Origin: an uncultured Bacteriovoracaceae bacterium
GTDB taxonomy: Bacteria; Bdellovibrionota; Bacteriovoracia; Bacteriovoracales; Bacteriovoracaceae
Length of the DNA stretch: 38,632 nt
Reading direction: 5' to 3'
Assembly: GCA_950054155.1 (NCBI GenBank)
Contig: CATLOT010000033.1
Span: 1 to 38,632, forward strand
Shown here: positions 25,845 through 35,849 of the stretch, piece by piece
How positions within the stretch are numbered: the first letter of the stretch is position 1
Layout of the letters: every line of letters begins with the position of its first letter
Translations under genes and position numbers: made by a program
Notes under the pieces: model-generated
Seen by the model: only the letters and a program-made list of their open reading frames with translations
What the model was told of the DNA's origin: nothing
The model's database searches: none

Positions 25845-26162
25845 TTACAATTTTTCAAATGAACAAGCGAGATGATCTTGTGCCAAGACCTCAAACCTGT
25901 CACCAACAGGAAAGGGCTGCAGGTCGTTCTTGATGACCTTCATTTTGTAATCATTTTCGGGGGAACCTTTGAGAACGTCTTCTATTCCAAAGGTTACTTC
26001 AACCATGGGAATAGAAGAGAAAGGAGCACTGGAATCTGAGACTTCTTTTACAACACCAATAAAACCTGTGTTACAGGGGAGAGAGGATTGGTGAGAAGTT
26101 GCCAATGCATTGTTGGAGAGAGAGATGAAAAAGGCAAAAATTACTTGAAAGTTTAGCCTCAT
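25845..26162 (-). CDS. Small secreted protein with NTR/TIMP-like pattern
   Basis: The 105-residue protein has a signal peptide (MRLNFQVIFAFFISLSNNALA). The mature part has C30 near its start, a FIGVVKEV strand, VTFGIEDVLKG, PFPVGDRFEVLAQ and C100 near the end. This order (Cys, strand, EVLKG, F-x-VG-x-x-YxV, Cys) resembles bacterial NTR/TIMP-like domains. The match is weak and by eye only, and C30 is not at the mature N-terminus as in animal TIMPs. SD AAGGAG lies 7 nt before the ATG. It sits 43 nt upstream of the matrixin-like protease on the same strand, so the two are probably co-expressed. Confidence 0.65.
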   Translation of the reverse strand: MRLNFQVIFAFFISLSNNALATSHQSSLPCNTGFIGVVKEVSDSSAPFSSIPMVEVTFGIEDVLKGSPENDYKMKVIKNDLQPFPVGDRFEVLAQDHLACSFEKL

Positions 26163-26184
26163 CCTTGTGCTCCTTTCTTCTACT

Positions 26185-26256
26185 TAGTCTTCCGTGACAT
26201 CTTGAGCTAGTCTTCCTGACCGGCCCTGCTTATATATAGAGCACGAAGTGTGCCAA
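26185..26256 (-). promoter_or_regulatory. Promoter and direct repeats upstream of the NTR-like/metalloprotease pair
   Basis: On the minus strand a -35 TTGGCA (26256-26251), a 16-nt spacer and a -10 TATAAG (26234-26229) form a good promoter. Downstream in the leader, GGAAGACTA occurs twice as a direct repeat (26216-26208 and 26193-26185), 23 bp apart. The repeats lie between transcription start and start codon and could bind a regulator or be part of the leader RNA. Confidence 0.5.
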
Positions 26257-26688
26257 CTTTGAAAATGCTCTAACTGCCCATTAGCACGTATGATACGGTG
26301 TTAAGAAATGTTAAACTGGCACTACTTACAAACTCTCCCATGTAATTTTAAAAGGTTAATCGAAGGGTCAAAGGGAACCCCTATGTCAAAATAGCGCCTT
26401 CACTAAGAATTGTTGAAACTTGCACGGGCCAACAGTTAACTATTTCAGGTGATTGGCCTCTTCCCCAATACTAAACAATATAAAATGGTCTTAGGGCCAA
26501 AAGGCCTCCTCACCTCTAATCTTCTGCTAAGTCTTGGAAAGCTCATCAAGCCTCTTTTTATTGATAAGAAAACTGATGGATTAAGGAGTGTCAAAATACA
26601 ATCATCGATTCAAAACAATGACAGAGTTAAAGGCTTTATCTAGAAGTCTTACAAAGTATGTATAAGCTAAATTATAGGAGGAGATGAT
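26257..26688. other. Gene-poor intergenic region
   Basis: Between the NTR-like gene's promoter and lepB I see no convincing gene. A 64-codon plus-strand frame from GTG 26449 has no SD and unremarkable composition. A 25-codon frame at 26588 has AAGGA directly abutting its GTG, which is too close. A short GGCC-AAAA-GGCC hairpin lies at about 26495-26506. A small RNA or degraded gene cannot be excluded. Confidence 0.4.
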
Positions 26689-27429
26689 CTAATCCACACC
26701 ATTAAAGAAGGTCGTGCCTATTCTCCAAGGGCGGATATGAAAGGGCTCGGGAGACCAAGGGTAAACCATATTAAACCAGACAAAGAGCGCTTTACCTCTG
26801 ATGTGAGACTGAGGAACAAGACCCCAAAAGCGAGAATCACTAGAGTGGTCTCTGTTGTCACCCATCATAAAGTAATGGCCATCAGGAATAGTAATTTTCT
26901 CTTGGCCTACATGACGGGGGCTAGCATTATTATGGGCGATAATGTGTTTGATATCTCCGTTTTCAACTTTATAGAATTTTAGATCTAGGGGTACCCCTTC
27001 TTTGTCATAAAGCTCTTTAAACTCTTTTTGCATTTCAGGCGTGACTTCTTGACCGACAATTTCTTTGTCATTGATGAAAACACGATTATCAAAAACCTCA
27101 ACGGTATCACCAGGTACCGCCACAAGCCTCTTCACATAGAGAATACTTCTGTCATTTGGATACTCAAAGACCATAATATCGCCACGCTCAGGCTGACTAA
27201 ACTCAGTAAGATAAATGGGGTCACCAAACCATTCAGAGAAAGGAACTTTAAGACCATATTGCATCTTATTGACGAGAATGAAGTCGCCAATCGCCATGGT
27301 TGGAAGCATTGAGCCTGAAGGGATATGGTTGGGTTCAAAGAAAGTTGATTTAAATCCAAAAACACCTAAGAAAATAAGAATGTAAGAGATAATCTCTTTT
27401 TTGATTTTTTGTTTATCCCAGTTCAACAC
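26689..27429 (-). CDS. lepB: Signal peptidase I (LepB)
   Basis: This inner-membrane serine protease removes signal peptides from exported proteins. It has one N-terminal membrane segment (IISYILIFLGVFGF), the catalytic Ser in PSGSMLPTM (Ser40 counted from GTG 27429) and the general-base Lys in YVKRLVAVPGD (Lys100). The conserved GDNRDHSSDSRFWG box follows. I favour GTG 27429 (246 residues) because an AAGGAG SD lies 3 nt before it; the adjacent TTG at 27426 would have even better spacing. An ATG at 27474 would add 15 residues but lacks an SD. It is one of the few housekeeping genes in this part of the window. Confidence 0.92.
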   Translation of the reverse strand: MLNWDKQKIKKEIISYILIFLGVFGFKSTFFEPNHIPSGSMLPTMAIGDFILVNKMQYGLKVPFSEWFGDPIYLTEFSQPERGDIMVFEYPNDRSILYVKRLVAVPGDTVEVFDNRVFINDKEIVGQEVTPEMQKEFKELYDKEGVPLDLKFYKVENGDIKHIIAHNNASPRHVGQEKITIPDGHYFMMGDNRDHSSDSRFWGLVPQSHIRGKALFVWFNMVYPWSPEPFHIRPWRIGTTFFNGVD

Positions 27430-27637
27430 TAGCTCCTTCAAAGTTGATTCTAAAAATATACCAAAGGAAGGCATTAGATTCTATTGAAAAGCCCGAAACG
27501 TTAAAACTCCTTTCAGTAAGTTGACACTCAGTACATGTTGAAAATAAACCACCAAGCCGCATCGCAAAAAAAACCACCCGCCAAAAACAAATTTCATTTG
27601 CCACGAGGCTCGTTAGAAAAGCTATTACCAAGGACCT

Positions 27638-29143
27638 CTATCTATATAGCTTTAAAAAGAGCAAGTTCTCTAATACGGTAACTGGTCTCTTCTCTTTAAC
27701 ACGCTTAAAGATATTATATAGTCGGCTAGGCTTTCTTAAGAATGAAACTAAGAAGCAAATAGACATCGTTGCTATACGAAAGTTCCTTAAAAAGGCTCCC
27801 GAAATATTTTTAGAGTATGAAAAGCTATCTAGGACCGAGGTTGAGGAGTGCATATAGAGTTCATTAACATCAAAATCATGAGATTCATTGCTCTTTAACT
27901 CCTCAAAAAACTCTGAACCGGCATAAGGATTAAAGATAAGAATGAGAACATCATCAACTCCAGCCAAAGCTATCTTAATAGCAGCCTTAAATGTATTCCA
28001 AAGATCCGATTTTTTTTGATCAGGAAATCCAATAATTATATTAGCCCGTGAGGGAATACCCAGTTGTGAGCAAATCTTCATTGATTCATACAACTTAGAA
28101 AACTTCACATATTTTTTAATCTTTATAGATTCTTCATCTGAGCCAGAGTCTGGAGCGTACATAATCCTAATGACGTTAATACTTTTTAACAATTTTAACA
28201 TCTCCTCATCAAGAATCTCACTTCGCGTTCCAGGAGAGAAAGATATTGCAACATTTAGATCATTTAGATGATAAAGGTTTTCAAATTCTCGTAGCCACTT
28301 TTTATTGAAAACTCCTACAAGATCCAAGAACTCAACAGAATCAATCTTATACTCATCAATATAGCGTTTTATCTCATTTATAACTTCTATTGGTGGCCTG
28401 AGATAATAATTCGTTCCCCATGTCACCGGGGCACTGCAAAACTTACAGCGAAAGGGACAGCCCCTTGAATAAAGAAGAGGCATAGCTCTTCGATTAATAA
28501 CAACTGCTCCATAACCGAGATTTACATAGTTTTGAACTGGAAACTTTGACCAAAGAGGTTCGGAAATTTCCTCTAGCTTTTTAATTCTTGGTCTTCTCTC
28601 ATTGATGATAACGTCACCATCCTTAATAAAAGATATTCCAAGTATATTCTCCATTTCCCTGGAGAGGTCTCTGGTTACAAGCTCAAAAAAAGTTTCCTCT
28701 CCTTCACCTAAAACACAAATTACATTTTCATCACCAAGACTAACTAGACTCTCTCTAGGTGAACCAGTTATGTGCTCCCCACCTAGTATGATTTTCGTTT
28801 TAGGAAACCGTTCTCGAATTTTCTTTATAAGTTTACAGTGAAAGGACCACAAGCTCGTGAACATTACCGAAATTCCTATCAATTCTACGTTTTTAGGAAT
28901 CTTCGATACAATCTCTTCAAAGCTCAACCCTATAATCTGATCGCCAGAGCTATCATTTTGATAACCTTGTTCAAGTGCTTCTCCTATACCATCAATTACA
29001 GTTAGGTTTACGACTTCATTAACAGCTGCTGCAAGATAGGCTAATCCCAGAGGCGGAACCATGGATATTGCGGAAGTATTATTAGCTGGCCTCTTAAGTG
29101 GAGGATTTATCAAGCAGACATCCATTTTTGAATTTAAAGTCAT
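27638..29143 (-). CDS. B12-binding-domain radical SAM protein
   Basis: In this 501-residue protein, residues about 7-160 form a cobalamin-binding-type Rossmann domain (CLINPPLKRP, PPLGLAYLAAAV, KTKIILGGEH, VLGEGEETF). The radical SAM core starts at about 220 with C229-PFR-C233-KF-C236 and continues with a PDSGSDEE strand. A helical C-terminal extension follows. This BchE/HpnJ-like class typically performs methylations or ring chemistry using AdoMet and sometimes B12. Classical DxHxxG is absent, as is usual for the class. It stands alone with no SD before ATG 29143; ATG 29125 is an alternative start. DNA is more AT-rich than upstream. Product unknown. Confidence 0.85.
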   Translation of the reverse strand: MTLNSKMDVCLINPPLKRPANNTSAISMVPPLGLAYLAAAVNEVVNLTVIDGIGEALEQGYQNDSSGDQIIGLSFEEIVSKIPKNVELIGISVMFTSLWSFHCKLIKKIRERFPKTKIILGGEHITGSPRESLVSLGDENVICVLGEGEETFFELVTRDLSREMENILGISFIKDGDVIINERRPRIKKLEEISEPLWSKFPVQNYVNLGYGAVVINRRAMPLLYSRGCPFRCKFCSAPVTWGTNYYLRPPIEVINEIKRYIDEYKIDSVEFLDLVGVFNKKWLREFENLYHLNDLNVAISFSPGTRSEILDEEMLKLLKSINVIRIMYAPDSGSDEESIKIKKYVKFSKLYESMKICSQLGIPSRANIIIGFPDQKKSDLWNTFKAAIKIALAGVDDVLILIFNPYAGSEFFEELKSNESHDFDVNELYMHSSTSVLDSFSYSKNISGAFLRNFRIATMSICFLVSFLRKPSRLYNIFKRVKEKRPVTVLENLLFLKLYR

Positions 29144-29254
29144 GAAAATCCATTGTTTAAATATTTCTAATAATTCATTTTAACAGGATATTAAATTATG
29201 GCCTAATTTATTTAGTTGATTTGTTTTATACGAAGGCAGAGATTTCAAAAGCTT

Positions 29255-29288
29255 AAAAAAAAAAGGCCCTCTACAAAAGAGGGCCTCA
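29255..29288 (-). terminator. Rho-independent terminator of groESL
   Basis: On the minus strand AGGCCCTC (29288-29281), a 9-nt loop and GAGGGCCT (29271-29264) form an 8-bp GC-rich stem. It is followed by a run of ten T (29264-29255), 23 nt after the groEL stop. Confidence 0.92.
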
Positions 29289-29310
29289 TAAAAAACTGGG
29301 GTGCGATGTA

Positions 29311-30990
<1,680 letters not shown>

Positions 30991-31007
30991 TTATTTTGTT
31001 TTTTTGA

Positions 31008-31295
31008 TTATTGAAGAACACCAAGGATGTCGTCTTCTCTCATTATAAGAAGTTCTTTGCCTTCAACTTTTACTTCAGTTCCTGCATACTTTCCGAAAAG
31101 AATTGTCTCGCCTTCTTTTACGTCAAGAGCGCGAACTGATCCGTCCTGATTTCTATATCCAGGACCAACTGCGATGATTTTTCCTTGAGCTGGTTTTTCT
31201 TTATTATTGTCTGGGATGATAAGTCCACCAGCTGTCTTTGTTTCTTCTTCTACTCTTTCTACGAGTACACGGTCTTGCAAAGGTCTTACTTGCAT
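31008..31295 (-). CDS. groES: Co-chaperonin GroES (Hsp10)
   Basis: The 95-residue GroES lid has [16 protein letters not shown] at the N-terminus, the mobile loop [22 protein letters not shown] and a C-terminal [13 protein letters not shown]. Start ATG 31295 is supported by GGAGG 5 nt upstream and by family length. In-frame sequence up to 31451 is the promoter/leader and not coding. It forms an operon with groL. No CIRCE (HrcA) element is seen upstream. Confidence 0.98.
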   Translation of the reverse strand: MQVRPLQDRVLVERVEEETKTAGGLIIPDNNKEKPAQGKIIAVGPGYRNQDGSVRALDVKEGETILFGKYAGTEVKVEGKELLIMREDDILGVLQ

Positions 31296-31350
31296 GCGTT
31301 CCTCCCTAATGTTGCGCTGGGCGCATAAGTTTACGGTTATATGAACTAAA

Positions 31351-31394
31351 TTGTTGTTCGCAACACAATCTAATATCGCTTTGATCAGTGTCAA
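31351..31394 (-). promoter_or_regulatory. groESL promoter with overlapping imperfect palindrome
   Basis: On the minus strand a consensus -35 TTGACA (31394-31389), a 16-nt spacer and -10 TAGATT (31372-31367) lie about 72 nt before groES. An imperfect palindrome TTGTTGTTCGCAACACAA (plus-strand reading, 31351-31368) covers the -10 edge and start site and could be a repressor site. It is not CIRCE. Confidence 0.55.
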
Positions 31395-31417
31395 GGGTTG
31401 ACCCATTAAAAAAGTGC

Positions 31418-31423
31418 TATAAT
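31418..31423 (+). promoter_or_regulatory. -10 box of the twitch radical SAM gene, leaderless geometry
   Basis: TATAAT at 31418-31423 is followed after exactly 6 nt (ATTTAA) by ATG 31430, with no SD. A TTGACC at 31398 is only 14 nt upstream, so the -35 is poor. It lies back to back with the groESL promoter. Confidence 0.5.
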
Positions 31424-31429
31424 ATTTAA

Positions 31430-32605
31430 ATGAACCAATCATATGATCCATTTAGCTGTCCCCTACCCTTTATATCCGTGTCATTTGGCACCTCGGGACA
31501 GCAGCAGGTTTGCTGCCACAGCGAAACACCTCACAGCATCAACAACGCATCGCTCCTTCCTGCAACCATCACCTCACAAGAGGACATGGTGGACCCCCTT
31601 AACGCAAAAGGCCTTATAGAGATAAGATCGCAACTATTAAAAGGTAAGATTCCAAAGGAGTGTCTAGGTTGCTACAAGAGAGAGCAACAAGGGCTAGACT
31701 CTGCTCGAAAACTAGCCTTGAGAAACTATTCTCACCAGTATGAAGAAAAACTCTCGAAAACATCTCCAAATGGTAAGTCTGAGGATAGTTCTCTCGAGTT
31801 TATAGACTTATCTCTAGGAAATAAATGCAATTCTTATTGCATAACTTGTCACCCATATTACTCAACCCAAATCGCAAAGTGGACACAGCAACAGAAAATA
31901 AATCCTACCCTTGAAAAGATTGAGGAATTTACTAAAAACAAAATCTTTAATCTTCCCTGCCAACAAACTAAAAGCTTCTATTTTCAGGGTGGGGAACCTT
32001 TATTAAGTCCTAAGCATGAAGGTATTTTAGAAAAGTTGCTTCCCAACGCAAAGGAGACAAGCCTCTCCTACAACACTAACTTAACGGTTCTTCCTTCTAA
32101 AGTTCTTTCCTTATGGAAAGAATTTAAAAATATTCAGGTCTGGATAAGCATTGACGGTATTGGAGAGATGCAAGAATACTTAAGACCTCCTATCAAGTGG
32201 GAGCGACTAACGAGGAATTTAGCATTAATTCGACAGCTTCCCAATGTCGAAATAAACTTTACATCAGTCGTTCATGCGCTAAATTTATTAAGTCTAAATG
32301 ATATCTTCACCTTTGCTGAAAAAAACAGCACTCAAAACAAGGCCCCGCAACTCATTTTCTTAGAGACACCATCTCTTCTCAAGCCCGACTCTCTCTCAAA
32401 GGGCTCCATAGAAGAAGCTAAAAAAGAGTGGGAAGGCTCTCGCCACAACCTAACCCCTTCCGTCTCTAGAGACTCTATTGATAAGTTCTTCACCAAGATA
32501 AAAGGCGCAAAAACACTTTCTCCCTACCTTCTTGTTTTTATTCGTAAACTAGAAAAGGACTACCAATTAATTAGACCCGACAAAGTGAGCAAACTTCTTA
32601 AATAA
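31430..32605 (+). CDS. Twitch-type radical SAM protein
   Basis: In this 391-residue protein the canonical radical SAM cluster motif is C133-NSY-C137-IT-C140. It is preceded by an N-terminal cysteine-rich part (C10 in SCPLPF, C28-C29 in QVCCHSE, C78/C81 in [12 protein letters not shown]). That part probably holds an auxiliary Fe-S cluster, as in the family annotated as twitch-domain radical [13 protein letters not shown] (GGE motif for AdoMet) and [18 protein letters not shown] follow. Such proteins modify peptides or nucleotide-linked sugars; the substrate is not evident, and no precursor peptide is seen nearby. It is divergent from groES. Confidence 0.83.
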   Translation: MNQSYDPFSCPLPFISVSFGTSGQQQVCCHSETPHSINNASLLPATITSQEDMVDPLNAKGLIEIRSQLLKGKIPKECLGCYKREQQGLDSARKLALRNYSHQYEEKLSKTSPNGKSEDSSLEFIDLSLGNKCNSYCITCHPYYSTQIAKWTQQQKINPTLEKIEEFTKNKIFNLPCQQTKSFYFQGGEPLLSPKHEGILEKLLPNAKETSLSYNTNLTVLPSKVLSLWKEFKNIQVWISIDGIGEMQEYLRPPIKWERLTRNLALIRQLPNVEINFTSVVHALNLLSLNDIFTFAEKNSTQNKAPQLIFLETPSLLKPDSLSKGSIEEAKKEWEGSRHNLTPSVSRDSIDKFFTKIKGAKTLSPYLLVFIRKLEKDYQLIRPDKVSKLLK

Positions 32606-32610
32606 AATTT

Positions 32611-32638
32611 GGTCGCTATCAATCACTTAATAGCAACC
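32611..32638 (+). repeat. Imperfect inverted repeat after the twitch radical SAM gene
   Basis: GGTCGCTA and TAGCAACC form a stem of 7 pairs with one mismatch around a 12-nt loop, 6 nt after the stop codon. There is no T-run, so termination would be weak at best. Confidence 0.3.
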
Positions 32639-32736
32639 ATATTTCACCGGCAATACTCCACTCTGTACATAAAGTAGGATGTTTTCATGCTAAACTAGAG
32701 ATAATTTTAGCCTTCGATAAAGAAGAGGAGCTCCCT

Positions 32737-34464
32737 TTGTATCGAATCTCCAATTTTTGGAATCAAAGAGTTCTTAAGTATTTACTTAAGAATTCAAAAA
32801 CTGAAGAAAGAACCTACTTTTTCCTTACCTTAATCGTCGGACTCCTCGCTGCACTAGTTGCCGTCGGACTTCACAAAACAACCCATTTCCTTGTTCATCA
32901 TTTTAAGACTCATCAAGAAATGAGTGCTCTCTCCTTCGTTCTCGGTGGGCTCGCCTTGTTTATTAGCGGATACTTAACAACTCGTCATTTCCCAGGAACA
33001 AGTGGCTCAGGAATTCCGGGTATCAGAGTCGCACTAGCAGTATTCCATGGAAAAATTACTTTTCTACAAACGGTAATGAAGTTTATAACTAGTGTCCTCT
33101 CCCTATCCTCTGGCTTCTCACTAGGAAGAGAGGGGCCAACTGCAGCTATCGCCGCAGGAGTAGGCTCCTATTTCGGACAAATTTTTCATTTATCTAAAAA
33201 GAAAGTTAAAGCCCTGGTGGCAATTGGTGCCGCTGGAGGTATTGCCGCAGCTTTTAACACGCCAATTGCTGCTGTTGTATTCACTTTAGAGGAAATTGTC
33301 GGTGACCTAAACGCTAAGGTCTTAGGAAATATCATCATTTCGTCAGTAATAGCATCCGTAGCAGCTCACTTATTAATGGGAAATAATCCGACATTCGAAA
33401 CCTTAGCTTTCGAATTAAAGCATCCAAGCGAACTTATCTACTATATATCAGTTGGTCTTTTTTCCAGTGTACTTGGGCCACTTTGGACAAAGTCTGTCTT
33501 ATGGATAAGAGATTTTAACCTTCGTCTATTTAAAGGCCACAGACTAACGATAACAATGGTTACCTTTTGTATCATAGCTCTGTTCTCGCACATACACCCC
33601 GAAGTCCTAGGAAGTGGTCATGATACGATTGAAGAAACTCTTAAAAGCCTTATAGATGATTGGCACTTCCTACTTAGTCTATTTTGCTTAAAATTCATTG
33701 CCACAAGTCTATGCTATGGATCTGGTGTCAGCGGGGGTCTTTTTCTTCCAACTCTACTTATGGGTGCGACACTTGGAGCACTTTGCGGAAACCTTTTTCA
33801 ACTCATCCTACCAAACCATGAATTTCAGTTAAGTGTATTTGCTCTGGTCGGCATGGGAAGCTACTTTGTATCAGTTATACGTGCACCTTTTACAAGTATC
33901 ATTATGATTTTCGAAATGACACGGAATTATCCAGTAATATTACCACTTATGTTAGCAAATATTGTGTCTTACTACCTTTCAAGCAAGCTCCATAACGGTT
34001 CTATTTATGAATCTATTTCTGAACAAGATGGTATCCACTTACCCACTAAGGATGACAACGACATTTTGGAAAACCTTATTGTTGAAGATGCCATGATACA
34101 AGATGTTGTGACTTTAAATGCGAAACTCACAGTAGCAGAAGCAGCCGAAAATATTAAAAGCATTCCTTATTCGGGTTTTCCAATATTGAGGAATGGTCTT
34201 CTTGTTGGCATGATTTCACGCTCTGAAATAAACCAGGCTGTAAGTAAAGAGCTGTACGACAAAAACCTTCAATCTATTGCGGAAAAGAAAATCATTACCA
34301 TATACCCAGATCAATCTCTCATGGTAGCATTCCATAAACTAAATCGATTTCATGTATCAAGACTCCCCGTTGTCAGTAGAATTAACGACAAGAAGATTAT
34401 TGGTATTATTACCGCTGAAAATATCGTCTCCCTTTTTGGATATCATGTAACTAAAGGAAAATAA
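32737..34464 (+). CDS. CLC-family chloride channel/transporter with CBS domains
   Basis: In this 575-residue protein the membrane part (about 25-425) carries all CLC selectivity motifs: G90SGIPG (GTSGSGIPG), G130REGP with gating Glu132, and GSGVSGGLFLP. A TLEE pair at 185-186 aligns with the internal proton-pathway glutamate, which favours Cl-/H+ exchange over a channel. Two CBS domains follow (about 445-575: VEDAMIQDVVTLNAKLTVAEA; KKIITIYPDQSLMVAFHKL) and usually sense adenine nucleotides. Start TTG 32737 has GAGGAG 6 nt upstream. Its stop overlaps the next ATG (TAATG), coupling it to a radical SAM gene, an unusual pairing. Confidence 0.93.
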   Translation: MYRISNFWNQRVLKYLLKNSKTEERTYFFLTLIVGLLAALVAVGLHKTTHFLVHHFKTHQEMSALSFVLGGLALFISGYLTTRHFPGTSGSGIPGIRVALAVFHGKITFLQTVMKFITSVLSLSSGFSLGREGPTAAIAAGVGSYFGQIFHLSKKKVKALVAIGAAGGIAAAFNTPIAAVVFTLEEIVGDLNAKVLGNIIISSVIASVAAHLLMGNNPTFETLAFELKHPSELIYYISVGLFSSVLGPLWTKSVLWIRDFNLRLFKGHRLTITMVTFCIIALFSHIHPEVLGSGHDTIEETLKSLIDDWHFLLSLFCLKFIATSLCYGSGVSGGLFLPTLLMGATLGALCGNLFQLILPNHEFQLSVFALVGMGSYFVSVIRAPFTSIIMIFEMTRNYPVILPLMLANIVSYYLSSKLHNGSIYESISEQDGIHLPTKDDNDILENLIVEDAMIQDVVTLNAKLTVAEAAENIKSIPYSGFPILRNGLLVGMISRSEINQAVSKELYDKNLQSIAEKKIITIYPDQSLMVAFHKLNRFHVSRLPVVSRINDKKIIGIITAENIVSLFGYHVTKGK

Positions 34465-35849
34465 TGAATACGGCTCTTTTGATAAATCCTCCAACACCAA
34501 AAGGTAGAAAGTTCACGAGGAATATAAGTTGCGCCGCTGAATCTAAGGGCAACTATCTTCTCAAACCCTTAGACTTCACAATTTTAAGCGGCATTCTTAA
34601 ACAAAAATACCAAGTCAAGTTTTTAGATCTTGTCTCCAAGCCTATGACAATGGCGAGCACAGTTGAAAAAATCAAATCTCTAAAGCCTTCTTTTGTAATA
34701 ATAGCTATTATTGACACTATTTTTAAAAACGATCTCAATTTCCTAATAAAACTTAAAGATGAGTTACCTGAACTTGAAATCTATGTACTTGGGGATGCTT
34801 TTATAGAAGACAAGAACTGTGAAAAAGTAGCCCCCTATACAAGAGGAATTATTGCAGAGCCATTCAAAGTTCAAGTAGAGGACTTCCAATTTCTTCGTAG
34901 CAATCGACCAGGATTTCGAGACCCTGAGACATACAAAAAAATAAGTAAAGTACCCACCGAACTTGAAATCCCAACACCCATGCACGAATTGTTTGATGAT
35001 AAGTTCTATCGCTGGCCATTTAGCAAAGAATCTCGTTACGCTACAGTAACCACTGTTTGGGGATGCCCTTATTCGTGCAGCTACTGTACAGCTTCAAATT
35101 TTCCTGTTCACATTCGTTCTGTAGAAAACGTCATTAATGAACTTAAATATATCAAAAACCTTAAGTTTAAAGAGCTATATATAACCGACCTTTCATTTGG
35201 TCTCCCCTTAAAGAGAACAATTACTCTCTTAGACGAAATTATTAAGTTACAGTTTAATTTTAGCTGGTCTACCTACTTCCACCCCCTTCAATTTAATAAA
35301 AAACTTCTTTCTAAAATGAAAGAGGCTGGATGCCACACAATAATTATAGGTATTGAGACGACAAATGCTGACATATTAAAAAAATACTCAAGAAATCAAA
35401 ACCTCACCAAAATCAAAGAGCTCATAAACTTCTGCCATTCAATAAACATAAAGGTTTGCGGAGATTTTCTTATCGGACTCAAAGAGCAAAATAAAGATGA
35501 AGTTTTAATGAATATTGAAACTTCAATCAGTTTAAAGCTAGATTATGCATCTTTTAATATCGTTGCCCCGCTACCGGGGACCGTTATAAAGAAAGAAGCC
35601 CAAAGCTTGGCAATAAGTTCTGATAGCGGGGTCTACTATGATAGCCTAGGCAGAGAAGGGATTATAGAGCTTCAAAACTGGAAAAAAGAAGACATTCTTA
35701 TGCTTAGGAACTCTAGCATTAAAAAATTTTATCTAAGACCACTATTTCTTTTAAAATCAGTCCTCAAAGCAGGAAATATCAAATCAATTCGTTACCAAGC
35801 ACTTGAGTTTCTACATTTAATTCGAAAAACAATTTTTCCGAGTAAATAA
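34464..35849 (+). CDS. B12-binding-domain radical SAM protein
   Basis: This 461-residue protein has an N-terminal cobalamin-binding-like domain (about 3-140: ALLINPPTPKG, FTILSGILKQKYQVKFLDL, EIYVLGDAF). The radical SAM core has C201-PYS-C205-SY-C208 and a GIETTNADILKKYSRNQ strand/helix. FLIGLKEQNKDEV completes the barrel. Overall order matches BchE/HpnJ-like enzymes, but the N-terminal domain is rather short, so actual B12 use is uncertain. It is translationally coupled to the CLC gene (TAATG at 34462-34466). Its 3' end overlaps the opposing membrane-protein gene by 33 nt. Substrate unknown. Confidence 0.83.
   Translation: MNTALLINPPTPKGRKFTRNISCAAESKGNYLLKPLDFTILSGILKQKYQVKFLDLVSKPMTMASTVEKIKSLKPSFVIIAIIDTIFKNDLNFLIKLKDELPELEIYVLGDAFIEDKNCEKVAPYTRGIIAEPFKVQVEDFQFLRSNRPGFRDPETYKKISKVPTELEIPTPMHELFDDKFYRWPFSKESRYATVTTVWGCPYSCSYCTASNFPVHIRSVENVINELKYIKNLKFKELYITDLSFGLPLKRTITLLDEIIKLQFNFSWSTYFHPLQFNKKLLSKMKEAGCHTIIIGIETTNADILKKYSRNQNLTKIKELINFCHSINIKVCGDFLIGLKEQNKDEVLMNIETSISLKLDYASFNIVAPLPGTVIKKEAQSLAISSDSGVYYDSLGREGIIELQNWKKEDILMLRNSSIKKFYLRPLFLLKSVLKAGNIKSIRYQALEFLHLIRKTIFPSK

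Noticed and set aside
26449-26643. 64-codon plus-strand frame in the lepB intergenic region
   Set aside because: GTG start without SD, no recognisable signal or domain, and no -10/-35 at sensible spacing.
27413-27631. 72-codon minus-strand frame overlapping the lepB start
   Set aside because: It overlaps lepB in another frame and has no SD. It reads like the leader of lepB.
31296-31430. Possible CIRCE element before groES
   Set aside because: A GAAC-N9-GTTC spacing was found, but only 4 bp of each arm match and the CIRCE consensus arms are absent.
31296-31451. 52-residue N-terminal extension of GroES
   Set aside because: This is the promoter/leader; GroES is about 95 residues and ATG 31295 has GGAGG.
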